A DNA stretch of 64,000 bases from Candidatus Kapaibacterium sp. (GTDB lineage: Bacteria > Bacteroidota > Ignavibacteria > Kapaibacteriales > HRBIN21): NCBI GenBank assembly GCA_025059875.1, contig JANXCT010000002.1:456183-520182 (forward strand), given 5' to 3'. The position numbers and the translations under genes are program-made. The notes beneath the pieces are model-generated. The model had not been told where the DNA came from. It did no database searches and saw nothing but the letters and a program-made list of their open reading frames with translations. Shown piece after piece: positions 27,202-37,600 of this stretch. Every line of letters begins with the position of its first letter. Position 1 is the first letter of the stretch.

Positions 27202-27777
27202 CTACACCTTCCGCAGGGCTTGGCGCAGTGTTGGTAGATGGCGATGGAACAGGAGCGCCAACAGTACCCCGATCGTCAGGCAGGAGTCGGCAACGTTGAA
27301 GACGGGCCAGCGAGTGTATAGCCGCCCGAAGAGCTCGAAATCGGGGAATTCCACATCGATGAAGTCCACCACGCTCCCCTGGAGCAGCGGCGCTTCGCCG
27401 TAGAGCACTCCGTAGAAGGCACGGTCTATGAAGTTGCCCGTCGCTCCTGCCAACAGCAAAACGACGCTCAGCCGTGCCCGAAACGGGATACCGAGATACT
27501 GCAGGCGGCGTAGATACCAGCCCAACCCAATGCTGACTGTAAGGGAGAAGAGTGTTAGCAGAACCTTCGCCTCTCCGACAGGCAGTCCAAAGGCAATGCC
27601 AGGATTCTCTACGAACGTAATTCGGACCCAGTCTCCAAGGACTGGCAGGCTCTCACCCAGACGCATCCCCTCGTGTACGAACGGGCCCACGCGGAACCCC
27701 TTAACGAGCAGCTTCGTCACCTGATCGAGCGCAAGCAGTCCTCCAACTACGAGCCAATCCCGGCGCACAGTACTCAC
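27202..27777 (-). CDS. lspA: Lipoprotein signal peptidase II
   Basis: A 191-residue inner-membrane aspartyl protease with four hydrophobic spans. Conserved blocks: DQVTKLLVK in the first segment, VENPGIAFGL, GATGNFIDRAFYG, VVDFIDVEFPDF and FNVADSCLTIGVLL. The two catalytic aspartates are those of FIDR-VVDFID and NVADS. It cleaves signal peptides of lipoproteins after lipidation, consistent with lipoproteins encoded in the window. It is 11 bases after the dksA-like gene in the ileS-dksA-lspA order. Confidence 0.96.
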   Translation of the reverse strand: MSTVRRDWLVVGGLLALDQVTKLLVKGFRVGPFVHEGMRLGESLPVLGDWVRITFVENPGIAFGLPVGEAKVLLTLFSLTVSIGLGWYLRRLQYLGIPFRARLSVVLLLAGATGNFIDRAFYGVLYGEAPLLQGSVVDFIDVEFPDFELFGRLYTRWPVFNVADSCLTIGVLLALLFHRHLPTLRQALRKV

Positions 27778-27788
27778 ACCGAGCTTGA

Positions 27789-28355
27789 CTACTCCTTTAG
27801 CGCCTTCGCCTTATGGATGGGGATAATGCGGTCTATACCATCCTCGGGGCAGCGGCGGTGAATCTTCCACGAGGCCGACAGCGTCGTAATCGGTACCGCC
27901 ATGAGTCGCTCTTTGGCGATGAGGATCCCACACTTGCGGCAGATACCGTAGGTCTTGTCATCGATCCGCTTGAGAGCTTCCTCCAGCTTCTGCAAGTAGC
28001 CCGTCAAGCGCTGGATCTGGACGTAGGTCCGCTCTCGCTCCCAAGCCTCCGTCCCCTGCTCCGCGGGGTGTAGCGAGAAGATGCCGCCCTCCTCGATGTA
28101 GTTGAAGGCGTTCAAGTCCTCTAACCGTTCCCGGAGAAGGCGCAGCTCCTTCAGCGTCTTCTGCTTCTCGGCGAGGATGATCTTCCGGAACATCTCCAGC
28201 TCCTCGTCCGAGTAGCGCACTTTCGGCTGCGTTGAGGATTGTGCTGTTTGCCCGGCTGTTGCTGAAGATGGGCTACTCTGAGCAGTGTCGGCCGCCTGTT
28301 GTGTCTCAGCTGCTCCTTCAGTGTCAGAGACCTTCTTCTTCCGCTTCGCTGGCAT
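27789..28355 (-). CDS. DksA/TraR-family transcription factor with incomplete zinc finger
   Basis: A 188-residue protein. A low-complexity N-terminal tail (about 40 residues rich in Ser, Thr, Gln and Ala) precedes a coiled coil (EEELEMF-like helix to RLLRERLEDLN) and a C-terminal globular part. The first zinc pair is kept (CRKC), but the second CxxC is replaced by TTLSASWKIHRRC, leaving three cysteines. Bacteroidota DksA-like proteins commonly have lost zinc cysteines in this place. DksA proteins bind the RNA polymerase secondary channel and tune rRNA and stress promoters. It lies between ileS (23-base gap) and lspA. Confidence 0.88.
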   Translation of the reverse strand: MPAKRKKKVSDTEGAAETQQAADTAQSSPSSATAGQTAQSSTQPKVRYSDEELEMFRKIILAEKQKTLKELRLLRERLEDLNAFNYIEEGGIFSLHPAEQGTEAWERERTYVQIQRLTGYLQKLEEALKRIDDKTYGICRKCGILIAKERLMAVPITTLSASWKIHRRCPEDGIDRIIPIHKAKALKE

Positions 28356-28378
28356 TGGCTCTTCCGTGCTGCAAGTCG

Positions 28379-31300
28379 TTACGACCTCTGTAAGCGCTCA
28401 ACGCAGACATATGCGCGGTAGCCGTTGACGTCCACCGGCTGTCCTGACGGACACGGGGCAAAAATAAGGTTTTCCGCTAGAGTCTCCCGTTGTACGTAGT
28501 CACGGAGCAGCTCCAGAGCTTGCTGCAGCTCTGGCGGCGCCGCACAGATGATCCGGATTCGGTCCGTTACGGCAAGGCCAGCCCGCTTCCGGAGATTCTG
28601 GACCCAGAAGACGAACTCTCGCGCTAGACCCTCAGCACGAAGCTCCTCCGTCAGCGTCGTGTCAAGAGCCACAGTGAGTTCCCCCTCGGTCGCAACAAGC
28701 CAGCCTTCGAGCTCGGTGCTGCGAAGCTCCACTTCCTCCCGATTCAGCTCTATCCTTTCCCCTTCGAGCTCTACTACAAGACGTCCAGTCTCGGAGAAGC
28801 GCCGAAGGGTTGCCTGCGGAAGCTCCGCCAGAGCCTTCTCCAACAGCGGCATTCGCTTGCCCAAGCGCTTGCCCAAGAGTCGGTAGTTCGGCTTCGCCGT
28901 CCACCGCACAACGTCCACCTCCAGCGGCAAGAACTCGATCGCCTTGATGTTAACCTCGTCGGTGATGAGGGCCTCCACAGAGCGAATATCTCGCCGCAGT
29001 TGCTGAGAGGCCGCCGGGATGAGAATCCGCTGTAGGGGCTGCCGAACCTTCAGCTGGGCACGCTCCCGAAGCTGGCGCACCAACCCAACGATTTGTCGCG
29101 CCAATCCCATGCGACGCTCCAACTCCACATCCCGCAGCTCTGCCGTCGGCTCCGGCATGTCCCAAAGGTGGATCGACAGCGGCTGCCCATCGCGGCGCAA
29201 GCGCTGGTAGAGCGCTTCTGCTAGGAAGGGAGCCACCGGCGCCATCATCAGTAGCGTACCCTGCAGCACGGAATACAGTGTCTGGTAGGCTGCCAGCTTC
29301 TCCTGGTCCCGCTCCCCCTTCCAGAAGCGGCGACGGTTACGGCGGACATACCAGTTGGAGACATCCTCCAAGACAAAGTCCTGCACGAGTCGGACGGCTC
29401 GTGTCAACTCATAGTCGTCCATAGCCTCGCGGTACTGCTGCAGCACAGCCTGCAGCCGCGAGAGTATCCAGCGGTCAATCTCCGGACGTTCGCTAATGGG
29501 CACTTCAGGCTCAGCCCCTGTGAACCCGTCAATGCGGGCGTAGAGTGCAAAGAAGTTGTACACGTTCACCAGTGCCCGCAGGAAATTCGCCACCACCGTG
29601 CGCCCGATCTCTTCCTCGTTGAAGAGCAATGGCTTCCACGGCGGATTCGCCGAGAGGAGGTACCACCGAACAGCATCCGCCCCGTAGCGCTCGATGACTG
29701 CGAAGGGGTCAACGACGTTCCCCTTGGACTTAGACATCTTCTGCCCCTGCTTGTCCAAGATGAGCTCGTTGACCACCACAGAGCGGAAGGCCGGCTGGTC
29801 AAAGAGCACCGTGGCTAAGTTGTGCAGCGTATAGAACCAACCACGAGTCTGGTCCACTCCCTCGGCGATGAAGTCGGCGGGGAACTGTTCAGCGAAGAGT
29901 TCCTGGTTCTCGAAGGGGTAGTGGAACTGCGCGAAGGGCATTGCGCCAGAGTCGAACCAAACATCCACCACTTCGGGCGTACGGCGGAAGAGCTTGCCAT
30001 TGCGAAGGAATACGACGCGGTCTACAAAGGGGCGATGTAGATCAATCTCCACTCCAGCCTCCCGCAACGGCACCCGACGACCGTCTGGGAACTCGTAGAG
30101 TCCCTCCATAAGCTCAGCAATTGAGCCGATGGCGAACATCTCCGCCCCATCTTCGCTAATCCAGATGGGAAGCGGGGTCCCCCAGTACCGGTCGCGCGAG
30201 AGCGCCCACTCCTTGACCTCCTGCAGCCAGTTGCCGAACCGTCCTGCGCCAATCTCCGGCGGCTGCCAGCGAATCTGTTCGTTGAGCTCTAACATGCGCT
30301 CTTTGTACGCCGGCGACTTCAGGAACCACGACAGGCGAGCGTAGTAGATGATTGGATTCCCCGTCCTCCAGCAGTGGGGATAGGTGTGCACGTAGTCAAA
30401 CGTTGCCCGGTAGAGCTTGCCCATACGGCGCAGCGCAGCGACGATGTCGCGGTCAGCTCCTTCTTCTACGCGGTCGTTGTACCGGAAGGTCTTGACCGCC
30501 CGCCCGGCAAACTCGCGAACTTGTTCAGTGAAATGCCCATCCGGGGTGACCGGCTGGAGGAGCGGCAGCTCGTAGCGCTGCCCTAACTCAAAGTCCTCCA
30601 CCCCAAATGCCGGAGCAATATGGACAATCCCTGTTCCCTCTCCTGTCGTGACGAACTCTGCCGGAAGCACTGTCAGTGCATTTGGGTACTGCGTGCGATC
30701 GATCGAAAGGTCAGGGAAGATCTGCTCGTAGACCGTCCCCACCAGCTCCGCTCCGGAGAAGCGCTCCACGACCTCAACCTCCCCCTCCAGGACGGAGAGG
30801 CACGCCTCCGCCAGAATGAGCCCTTCAGCAGCCTCCGGCGGGTCATTCGGACGGCGATTGCGCACCAGCACATATGTCACCTCTGGATGGACTGCCAACG
30901 CCGCATTCCCGAAGAGGGTCCAAGGCGTCGTCGTCCACACCAACAGTGCCGCCCGCTCCAGACCAGAACGGCTCGGCTGTACAACCCGGACACGCACGAA
31001 AACGCTCGGGTCACGCACCTCTCGATAGCCCAAGGCCAGCTCATGCGAACTCAGCGGAGTCTCAATTGTTGGGGACTGGGGCACGACCTTAAAGCTGCGG
31101 TAGATTAATCCCCGATCGAACAACTGCTTCAGCGCCCACCAGAGCGACTCAATGTACTCGTTGGAGCAGGTGATGTAGGCATTGTCGAGGTCAATCCAGT
31201 AGCCCATGCGGCGAGTCAGACTCCGCCAGCCCTCCTCCATCTCGATGTAGCGCCAGACGAGCTCTTTGCAGGCCTGGTTGAAGCGCTCTACGCCGTAGGT

Positions 31301-31633
31301 TGTCTCAATCTCCCGCTTGTCAACGATCCCCAGCTCCTTCTCTACTGCCAACTCTATCGGCAGCCCGTGACAGTCCCAGCCCGCCTGGCGGCGGACATAG
31401 TACCCGCACATGGTCTTGTAGCGGCACACCACGTCCTTGATTGTCCGGGACATGACGTGATGGATGCCCGGCTTACCGTTGACCGTTGGCGGACCCTCGT
31501 AGAAGCGAAACCGAGGTGCTTGCCGCCGCTGCTCCAGTGAGCGCTCGAAGATGCGCTCACGCTCCCAGAACGCCAGCACTTCGTGCTCTAACGCCGACAG
31601 ATTCAACGTCTCCCCAAGCTGTTCCAGCCACAT
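28379..31633 (-). CDS. ileS: Isoleucyl-tRNA synthetase
   Basis: A 1084-residue class I synthetase. The HIGH-equivalent motif is GKPGIHHVMSRTIKDVV and the KMSKS loop is QKMSKSKGNVVDPF. The editing (CP1) domain is present, with VWTTTPWTL and EGTGIVHIAPAFG. The length and the HH form of the first motif match the long, eukaryote-like IleRS type 2 rather than the E. coli type 1; type 2 enzymes are often resistant to mupirocin. That class call is from motif style only. A one-mismatch -7 element lies 37 bases upstream. Confidence 0.96.
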   Translation of the reverse strand: MWLEQLGETLNLSALEHEVLAFWERERIFERSLEQRRQAPRFRFYEGPPTVNGKPGIHHVMSRTIKDVVCRYKTMCGYYVRRQAGWDCHGLPIELAVEKELGIVDKREIETTYGVERFNQACKELVWRYIEMEEGWRSLTRRMGYWIDLDNAYITCSNEYIESLWWALKQLFDRGLIYRSFKVVPQSPTIETPLSSHELALGYREVRDPSVFVRVRVVQPSRSGLERAALLVWTTTPWTLFGNAALAVHPEVTYVLVRNRRPNDPPEAAEGLILAEACLSVLEGEVEVVERFSGAELVGTVYEQIFPDLSIDRTQYPNALTVLPAEFVTTGEGTGIVHIAPAFGVEDFELGQRYELPLLQPVTPDGHFTEQVREFAGRAVKTFRYNDRVEEGADRDIVAALRRMGKLYRATFDYVHTYPHCWRTGNPIIYYARLSWFLKSPAYKERMLELNEQIRWQPPEIGAGRFGNWLQEVKEWALSRDRYWGTPLPIWISEDGAEMFAIGSIAELMEGLYEFPDGRRVPLREAGVEIDLHRPFVDRVVFLRNGKLFRRTPEVVDVWFDSGAMPFAQFHYPFENQELFAEQFPADFIAEGVDQTRGWFYTLHNLATVLFDQPAFRSVVVNELILDKQGQKMSKSKGNVVDPFAVIERYGADAVRWYLLSANPPWKPLLFNEEEIGRTVVANFLRALVNVYNFFALYARIDGFTGAEPEVPISERPEIDRWILSRLQAVLQQYREAMDDYELTRAVRLVQDFVLEDVSNWYVRRNRRRFWKGERDQEKLAAYQTLYSVLQGTLLMMAPVAPFLAEALYQRLRRDGQPLSIHLWDMPEPTAELRDVELERRMGLARQIVGLVRQLRERAQLKVRQPLQRILIPAASQQLRRDIRSVEALITDEVNIKAIEFLPLEVDVVRWTAKPNYRLLGKRLGKRMPLLEKALAELPQATLRRFSETGRLVVELEGERIELNREEVELRSTELEGWLVATEGELTVALDTTLTEELRAEGLAREFVFWVQNLRKRAGLAVTDRIRIICAAPPELQQALELLRDYVQRETLAENLIFAPCPSGQPVDVNGYRAYVCVERLQRS

Positions 31634-31670
31634 TCGGCGCCCACTCTCGAGCTCTCGTTGCAGAGCCTTG

Positions 31671-31678
31671 CAATTTTA
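31671..31678 (-). promoter_or_regulatory. Possible -7 element (TAAAATTG) for ileS
   Basis: TAAAATTG on the minus strand differs from TAnnTTTG at one base. Its 37-base distance to the ileS ATG fits the spacing of the perfect copies in the window. Confidence 0.35.
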
Positions 31679-31747
31679 GGGCTTTCACGCCAGATAGTCC
31701 GGCCGTTGCCCCATAATTTCGCCCAGTACCAGCAACACATCTTCGGT

Positions 31748-32193
31748 ATGGAGCTAACTCCACTGAATCCGCATTTCCGCGAAGCCATCGCCGCTGCTCT
31801 CCGCGGCCAGCGCTTCATAAAGCTCCTGGGATGTGAACTGACCCGCATAGAGCCAGGCCATGTCGTAGCTGAAGTTGCCCTCCGACCGCAGCATGACAAC
31901 AGCTCGGTATCGTCCACGGCGGTCTCATCGCAACACTGGCGGATGTTGCCGCTGGATTCGCCAGTTTTACCCTCACTCCAGAGGGGTTCCAGCCCGTCAC
32001 AGCAGAGCTCCACGTGCTCTTCTTCCAGCCAGGACGTGGCGAGCGCTTGCGTGCTGTCGGACGTGTCCTCCATGCTGGGCATCGACTCCACTTCGCCGAG
32101 GCACGTATCTTCTGCCTGCAGGATTCGGCTGAGACACTGATTGCACAGGCAACCTCTACGTTGGCTCTCATCCGCATCCCCGCTGATCCTTGA
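31748..32193 (+). pseudogene. Frameshifted PaaI-type hotdog thioesterase
   Basis: Two frames together make one complete hotdog thioesterase of about 148 residues. Frame 1 of the gene (from the ATG) gives MELTPLNPHFREAI, FIKLLGCELTRIEPGHVV and RPQHDNS. Between 31903 and 31909 the protein moves to the next frame: GIVHGGLIATLADVAAGFAS, then PVTAELHVLFFQPG up to the TGA at 32191. IVHGG is the active-site signature of PaaI-like acyl-CoA thioesterases. One missing base at AGCTCGG explains the break. It may be a real loss of function or a sequence error. PaaI acts on stalled phenylacetate intermediates, and paaABCD and paaN are also in this window. Confidence 0.85.
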
Positions 32194-32263
32194 CACTGCA
32201 ATGCCTCTGCGTTCGTCTGCCTTGCAGCCATAGTCTGTGTACTTTGCTGACCCTCGGAGGACC

Positions 32264-33595
32264 ATGGCGATTCCATGGCAGCGCCTGACACTGAAATCTC
32301 AAGAGGCACTGGAACAGGCTCGTGAACTGGCTGCGACGGCTGGGCACCAGTACATAGAGCCGCTCCATCTCTTGGCCGCTCTGTTGGAAGACGACGCAGG
32401 AATTCCTGCAATCCTCCTCCGCAAACTGGAGATCGACCTCTCTCGGCTCCGGCGCCGAATCCAAGAGGAGCTGGATCGGCTTCCAAAGGTCAGCGGAGCA
32501 GTCGAGCAGTACCTTTCACGCGAGCTTACAGCGCTCCTGGAAGAAGCATGGCGCCAAGCCTCGGCGTTGAAGGACGAGTACGTCAGCACAGAGCACCTCT
32601 TGCTAGCCCTTGCCGAGGGGCACTCCAGCGCCGCTCAGCTCCTTCAGGAGCAAGGGGTCACAAGGGAAGCCCTCCTACGGGTCCTAGCGAGCGTGCGTGG
32701 CACCCACCGCGTCACAGGCCCTACGCCGGAAGAGAAGTACCAGGCCCTTCAGCGCTACGGGCGGAATCTCAATGAAGAGGCCCGCCGTGGCAAGCTGGAC
32801 CCCGTCATTGGGAGGGAAGAGGAGATCCGCCGGGTTATGCAGATCCTGACCCGGCGTACCAAAAACAACCCTGTCCTCATCGGCGAACCTGGGGTTGGGA
32901 AGACCGCCATCGTAGAAGGCCTAGCGCAGCGCATTGTAGCTGGCGATGTCCCTGAACCACTCAAGACCAAGACTATCATTGCCCTGGACCTGCCGTCCCT
33001 CGTTGCTGGGACACAGTTCCGAGGACAGTTCGAAGAGCGCCTCAAGGCCGTCGTCAAGGAGGTCGTTGAGTCCAACGGCGAGATCATCCTCTTCATCGAT
33101 GAGATCCACACCCTCGTTGGGGCCGGGGCAGCGCAAGGCAGCATCGATGCCGCCAACATCCTAAAGCCCCCGCTGGCCCGCGGCGAGCTGCGCTGCATTG
33201 GTGCTACAACCTTGGACGAGTACCAGAAGCACATCGAGAAAGACCCCGCCTTAGAGCGTCGCTTTCAAAAGGTCTTCGTCGACGAGCCCAGTGTGGAGGA
33301 CACCATCTCGATCCTCCGAGGGATCAAGGAACGGTATGAGCTCCACCACGGCGTGCGTATCACCGATGCGGCTATCGTTGCCGCGGCCCAGCTCGCAGCC
33401 CGCTACATCACTGACCGCTTCCTACCAGACAAGGCCATAGACCTCATCGATGAGGCTGCAAGCCGACGCCGCATGGAGATGGACTCCCTGCCGGAGGAAT
33501 TAGACCAGCTCGAGCGGCGCATCCGCCAACTGGAGATAGAACGGCAGGCCCTCCTACGCGAATTAGGATACCGAGATGGCGAGGCGTCGCCGTAG
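32264..33595 (+). CDS. clpB: ClpB-type disaggregase lacking the second ATPase domain
   Basis: A 443-residue protein that matches only the first half of ClpB. Present: two N-terminal Clp repeats ([16 protein letters not shown], then [15 protein letters not shown]) and NBD1 with Walker [16 protein letters not shown], Walker [16 protein letters not shown] and ALERRFQKV. The sequence enters the coiled-coil middle domain ([19 protein letters not shown]) and stops about 15 residues later (GYRDGEASP). The rest of the middle domain and NBD2, about 400 residues, are missing and are not found downstream, where murQ begins inside the last codons. ATG 32264 follows a GGAGG at 3 bases spacing. Function without NBD2 is uncertain. 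Confidence 0.9.
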   Translation: MAIPWQRLTLKSQEALEQARELAATAGHQYIEPLHLLAALLEDDAGIPAILLRKLEIDLSRLRRRIQEELDRLPKVSGAVEQYLSRELTALLEEAWRQASALKDEYVSTEHLLLALAEGHSSAAQLLQEQGVTREALLRVLASVRGTHRVTGPTPEEKYQALQRYGRNLNEEARRGKLDPVIGREEEIRRVMQILTRRTKNNPVLIGEPGVGKTAIVEGLAQRIVAGDVPEPLKTKTIIALDLPSLVAGTQFRGQFEERLKAVVKEVVESNGEIILFIDEIHTLVGAGAAQGSIDAANILKPPLARGELRCIGATTLDEYQKHIEKDPALERRFQKVFVDEPSVEDTISILRGIKERYELHHGVRITDAAIVAAAQLAARYITDRFLPDKAIDLIDEAASRRRMEMDSLPEELDQLERRIRQLEIERQALLRELGYRDGEASP

Positions 33596-34559
33596 AGCAG
33601 AAGAGGCCGCTGCGACAGTCCCCGCCGCAGGAGATGAGGAGCTTGCTCGCCTACTGACAGAGCAGAACAATCCCGCAAGCTGGGACATAGACCTTCTGGA
33701 CACCCGACAGATCCTGGAAATCATCAACGCCGAGGATCACAAAGTAGCTCCCGCCGTTGCCCAGGAAATTCCTGCGATTGCGGAAGCAGTAGACCGTATT
33801 GTCGAGGCTTTCCGCAATGGAGGCCGGCTCATCTACGTCGGAGCAGGCACGAGCGGACGCCTGGGGATTATGGACGCCGCCGAATGCCCGCCAACCTTTG
33901 GGACACCACCGGAGATGGTCCAAGCTCTCATCGCTGGCGGGGAGGCTGCTGTCTTCCGAGCCCAAGAGGGTGCTGAAGACCGGCGAGACGACGGCGCTGC
34001 AGCAATTGCTGCCCGCGGCGTGACAGCCAAAGACGTCGTCTGCGGCATCGCCGCCTCTGCTCGCACACCGTTCGTCATCGGAGCCCTTCAAGAGGCCCAT
34101 CGCCGCGGTGCTACCACACTCTTGGTAACGACCAACCCCAGGAGGCTCGTCCAGCAGATGGAGATCGCACGCTACACCGACATCCTCATCTGTCCCGAAG
34201 TCGGCCCCGAAGTCATTGCCGGCTCTACCCGAATGAAGTCTGGAACGGCCCAGAAGCTGGTCCTCAACATGCTCACCACTGCGGCCATGATCCGCTTGGG
34301 CAAGACGTACCACAACATCATGGTAGACCTGCAGCCGCTCAACTACAAGCTCCGCCAGCGGTGTCGGCGTATCCTAATGCTCCTTACAGGTGTTGATGCC
34401 CCCACGGCCGAATGCGCCCTCCAGGAAGCACAAGGAAGCACGAAACTGGCGCTCTTTATGCTACTGACAAACCTCCCGGCTGAGGAAGCCCGCAGCCTCC
34501 TAGAAGCACACCACGGTCGGCTGCGGGAAGCCCTATTAGCTCGCGCTAACAAGCCTTAA
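33576..34559 (+). CDS. murQ: N-acetylmuramic acid 6-phosphate etherase
   Basis: A 327-residue sugar-isomerase-domain enzyme that cleaves the lactyl ether of MurNAc-6-phosphate to GlcNAc-6-phosphate in peptidoglycan recycling. The substrate site is shown by [20 protein letters not shown] (catalytic Glu in AAEC) and by [16 protein letters not shown] with [13 protein letters not shown] near the end. The conserved part starts about residue 24 ([18 protein letters not shown]), so the arginine-rich first 20 residues ([10 protein letters not shown]) are an unusual extension. The ATG lies 20 bases inside the end of the truncated clpB. Confidence 0.95.
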   Translation: MARRRRRAEEAAATVPAAGDEELARLLTEQNNPASWDIDLLDTRQILEIINAEDHKVAPAVAQEIPAIAEAVDRIVEAFRNGGRLIYVGAGTSGRLGIMDAAECPPTFGTPPEMVQALIAGGEAAVFRAQEGAEDRRDDGAAAIAARGVTAKDVVCGIAASARTPFVIGALQEAHRRGATTLLVTTNPRRLVQQMEIARYTDILICPEVGPEVIAGSTRMKSGTAQKLVLNMLTTAAMIRLGKTYHNIMVDLQPLNYKLRQRCRRILMLLTGVDAPTAECALQEAQGSTKLALFMLLTNLPAEEARSLLEAHHGRLREALLARANKP

Positions 34560-34564
34560 ACCTC

Positions 34565-34598
34565 GCCTCACCGCCTATCTCTCTACAGGCGGTGAGGC
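34565..34598 (+). terminator. Strong hairpin after murQ
   Basis: A perfect 12-base inverted repeat, GCCTCACCGCCT and AGGCGGTGAGGC, with a 10-base loop, lies 5 bases after the murQ stop. There is no long T tract behind it, only TATATTTG, which is the next promoter. It probably ends or attenuates murQ transcription and insulates the following gene. Confidence 0.7.
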
Positions 34599-34600
34599 AG

Positions 34601-34608
34601 TATATTTG
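34601..34608 (+). promoter_or_regulatory. -7 promoter element (TATATTTG) for the M4 protease gene
   Basis: A perfect TAnnTTTG two bases after the murQ hairpin and 32 bases before ATG 34641. It makes the upstream GTG at 34608 an unlikely start. Confidence 0.6.
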
Positions 34609-34640
34609 TGCCTAAGGTCCATCAACACAGGCAGCCTGCC

Positions 34641-37600
34641 ATGAGGGCGTGGCGATCGAGCGGGGCGCTCTTCTCCCTCTCCGCAGCAATTGCCGTAGCT
34701 CTCCCCCACACCGTACATGTTCCTGCCGAGCTACGGCCGCTCATCTCTAGCCAGCGCCTGATTGCAGATGCACCAGCCATTCCAGTTGCCCACTTCGCTA
34801 ATGAGCCACTCCCAGTACGCCAAGCCCAAGTGGAAATCTCTGGAGCACCGGTCCAAATCCCGACACTAAGACCACTCACGCCTCGGATTGCCTACGCTCC
34901 AAGCGGTGCCCCAAGTTGGATTGAGCTGCCCTTAGGTGTAGCCCGAATGTACGATGTCCCCCTGCCACTTGGTCTGGGTACTCAGCGCATCCCCGAGATC
35001 AGCTCCGTCTTAGGGGTGTTGGAGCAGCATCGCTCCCTGCTGAAGCTTACAGAGCCGCGCCATGAACTGGCGCTCATCTCTGCCAGCACCGATGAGCTGG
35101 GTATGGTCCACCTACGATTTCAGCAACTCTACGCTGGCATCCCTGTCTGGGGGGCCGATCTCTATGTCCACCTTCGCCAGAACGGCGAACTGCTCCTCGT
35201 CAACGGGCGCTACTACCCGACACCAGTCGGCGTTCCAACACAGCCGAAACTAAGCCCAGCGGAAGCCATAGAGCGCGCCATAGCAGCCGTAAAGCAGATC
35301 ACCGCTGTAGAACCCTTGCCCGAAGAGCTTCCGAACCTAGCGGGAGCCAAACAGGCACGGGCACAGCTCGTCATCTTCCCCCATCCCCTCTCGGGCTCTC
35401 TTCGGCTGTGCTATGAGGTGACACTCATCGCCAACGCCGTAGAGGAGTACTTGGCATTCGTAGACGCCCTCAGCGGGGAGGTCGTCTGGCGGCTCCTCAA
35501 TACTCGCACCCTGCTGCCGTACACCCCACACCCCTCCGTCATTACCAAACCAAAGCTTCGCCTTCGCAGCGTGCCCAAGCAACGCTCCCTGGCCACCCCA
35601 CAAATGCCTGGACGCTTCGTAGATGCAACAGCTGCTGACTACTTCGGCACCCAGCGCTCCCTCCGCGTCTACCGCCACGACGATGGCGTGCACTACATGA
35701 TTTGGGACCTTCCGAGCTACAACCCTAACGAATCGAATCTCCCCAGACAGATCAAGGGCGGAGCGGTGACACTGACCGCAAACGGCCAAGAGCTAAGGGG
35801 AAACGTCCCACTCTACCACATCACTTCCACGACAAACACCTGGCAGGACCGAGTGGCTGTCTCAGCCCATTACCATGCCTTCCTGACGGACCGATACTTC
35901 CGCACTACACACTCGCGGAACTCTTACGACAACCAAGGTGGCACAGTCTACAGCATCCTGCACTTCACGGAGAATGGCCTACCTGCTGACAACGCCTTTT
36001 GGAATCCAGGGCTCAAAGTGATGGCCTTCGGTGACGGGTACCAGCTCTTCTATCCGCTAGCAGCATCCCTTGATGTCGTCGCACACGAATTCACGCACGG
36101 TGTTACGCAATACTCCGCCAATCTAGTTTACCAGTTCCAGCCTGGTGCCCTCAACGAGAGCTTCTCCGACCTCTTCGCCGTCATGGCGGACCGCGATGAC
36201 TACCTGATCGGCGAGGGCACCATTCGGGTCCCCGGCAAGATCGCCCTCCGAGACTTCGGGAATCCAGGCAATCCTCAGGCGCTCAGCCAGCTGCCTGGAC
36301 ACATGAGTGAGTATCTGAACTGGCCCATAGAGCGCGACAACGGTGGGGTCCACTACAACTGTGGTATCCCCAATCGCGCTGCATACTTGCTCATCCAGGC
36401 CATCGGGCGGGAAAAAGCAGAGCGCATCTTCTACCGCGTGCTGACTCAGTACCTGACCCGTACGTCGGAGTTCATTGATCACCGGCGTGCAGTCATCCGA
36501 GCAGCCCGGGAGCTCTACGGACAGTCTGAAGCCCAGGCAGCTGCGCAGGCCTTTGATGCTGTTGGCATCTATGACGCCGGCGGTGGTGGAGGCGGCGGTA
36601 GTGGTAACGAGGTCCCACCCGTCCAGGGTGGTACTTGGTACATCGCATTCGTGCTCTCCGACGGGAGAATTGCTCTGCTGAGGACGTCCGATGGTCAGTC
36701 TGGGGTCATTAGTTCCAGCGATCCACGCACGAGGGTGCTGATGACTCAGGATGGATTCCCTCTCTCGCAGCTGAGCACAGCTCGGAGTGGGGAGAGAATC
36801 TACTTCGTCAATCAGCAGCAGCAACTAGCCTATGCGGACTTGACCCGGCAGCAGTTCTTCATCGTCAATCTGCCGCAACTTGCCAACCTCCGGAACGCTT
36901 GCATCAGCAGCGACGGACGTCTCGCTTCAATAGTAAGGGCAGTTGTCGAGCCCTTCATCTACATCACCGATGGACAGCAGGTTGCGCGCCTCCCGCTAAC
37001 ACCCCAGGCTCCTGATGGCGGCGCGGTTAGCACCGTCTGGCTCGCCGACGTCATGTCGTGGACCCCTAACATGCGAGATCCAAAACTTGCCTTTGACGCC
37101 TTCAACGTGCTTCCGCTGCAGACAGGCGATACACTGGCATACTGGAACATTTACGAGGCTCACTTTGCGGGGCCGGCTATTTACGAGCTCGTGCCTCCAA
37201 ACCCAGCCGAGTACAGCCTCGGGAACATCACCTACAGCAACACGGACCCCGACATCATCGCTTTCAACTACTACAGCCATCAGACGGGGATTTACGAGAC
37301 CGTCCTGGCGAATCTCCAGACCGGCCAAGTCGCAGTCCTAGGTACCTCACAGTGGACTTACAACGGTCAGCCTCTGCTCGATGTCCAGCGTCCGAGCTTC
37401 TCGCCAGATAATCGGTACCTAGCTCTCGTCTCACCAGCTGCAGGACTCCTAATTGTCGCTGACCTCCAGCAAGGGCAAGTCGGTGGTCTAGAAGTAGGAC
37501 AGCCCGTGTACCATCCACGATGGTTTGCTGTCGGAGCAACGGGGATTGCGTACGAATCCCCTCAGACTGGGAATCTCTGGGCACAAGGTCTGCCAGGAGG

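Noticed and set aside
36570..36610. GGN repeats in the M4 protease gene as a microsatellite
   Set aside because: They encode a seven-glycine linker between domains with mixed third bases (GGT, GGC, GGA), so it is a protein linker and not a slippage tract.
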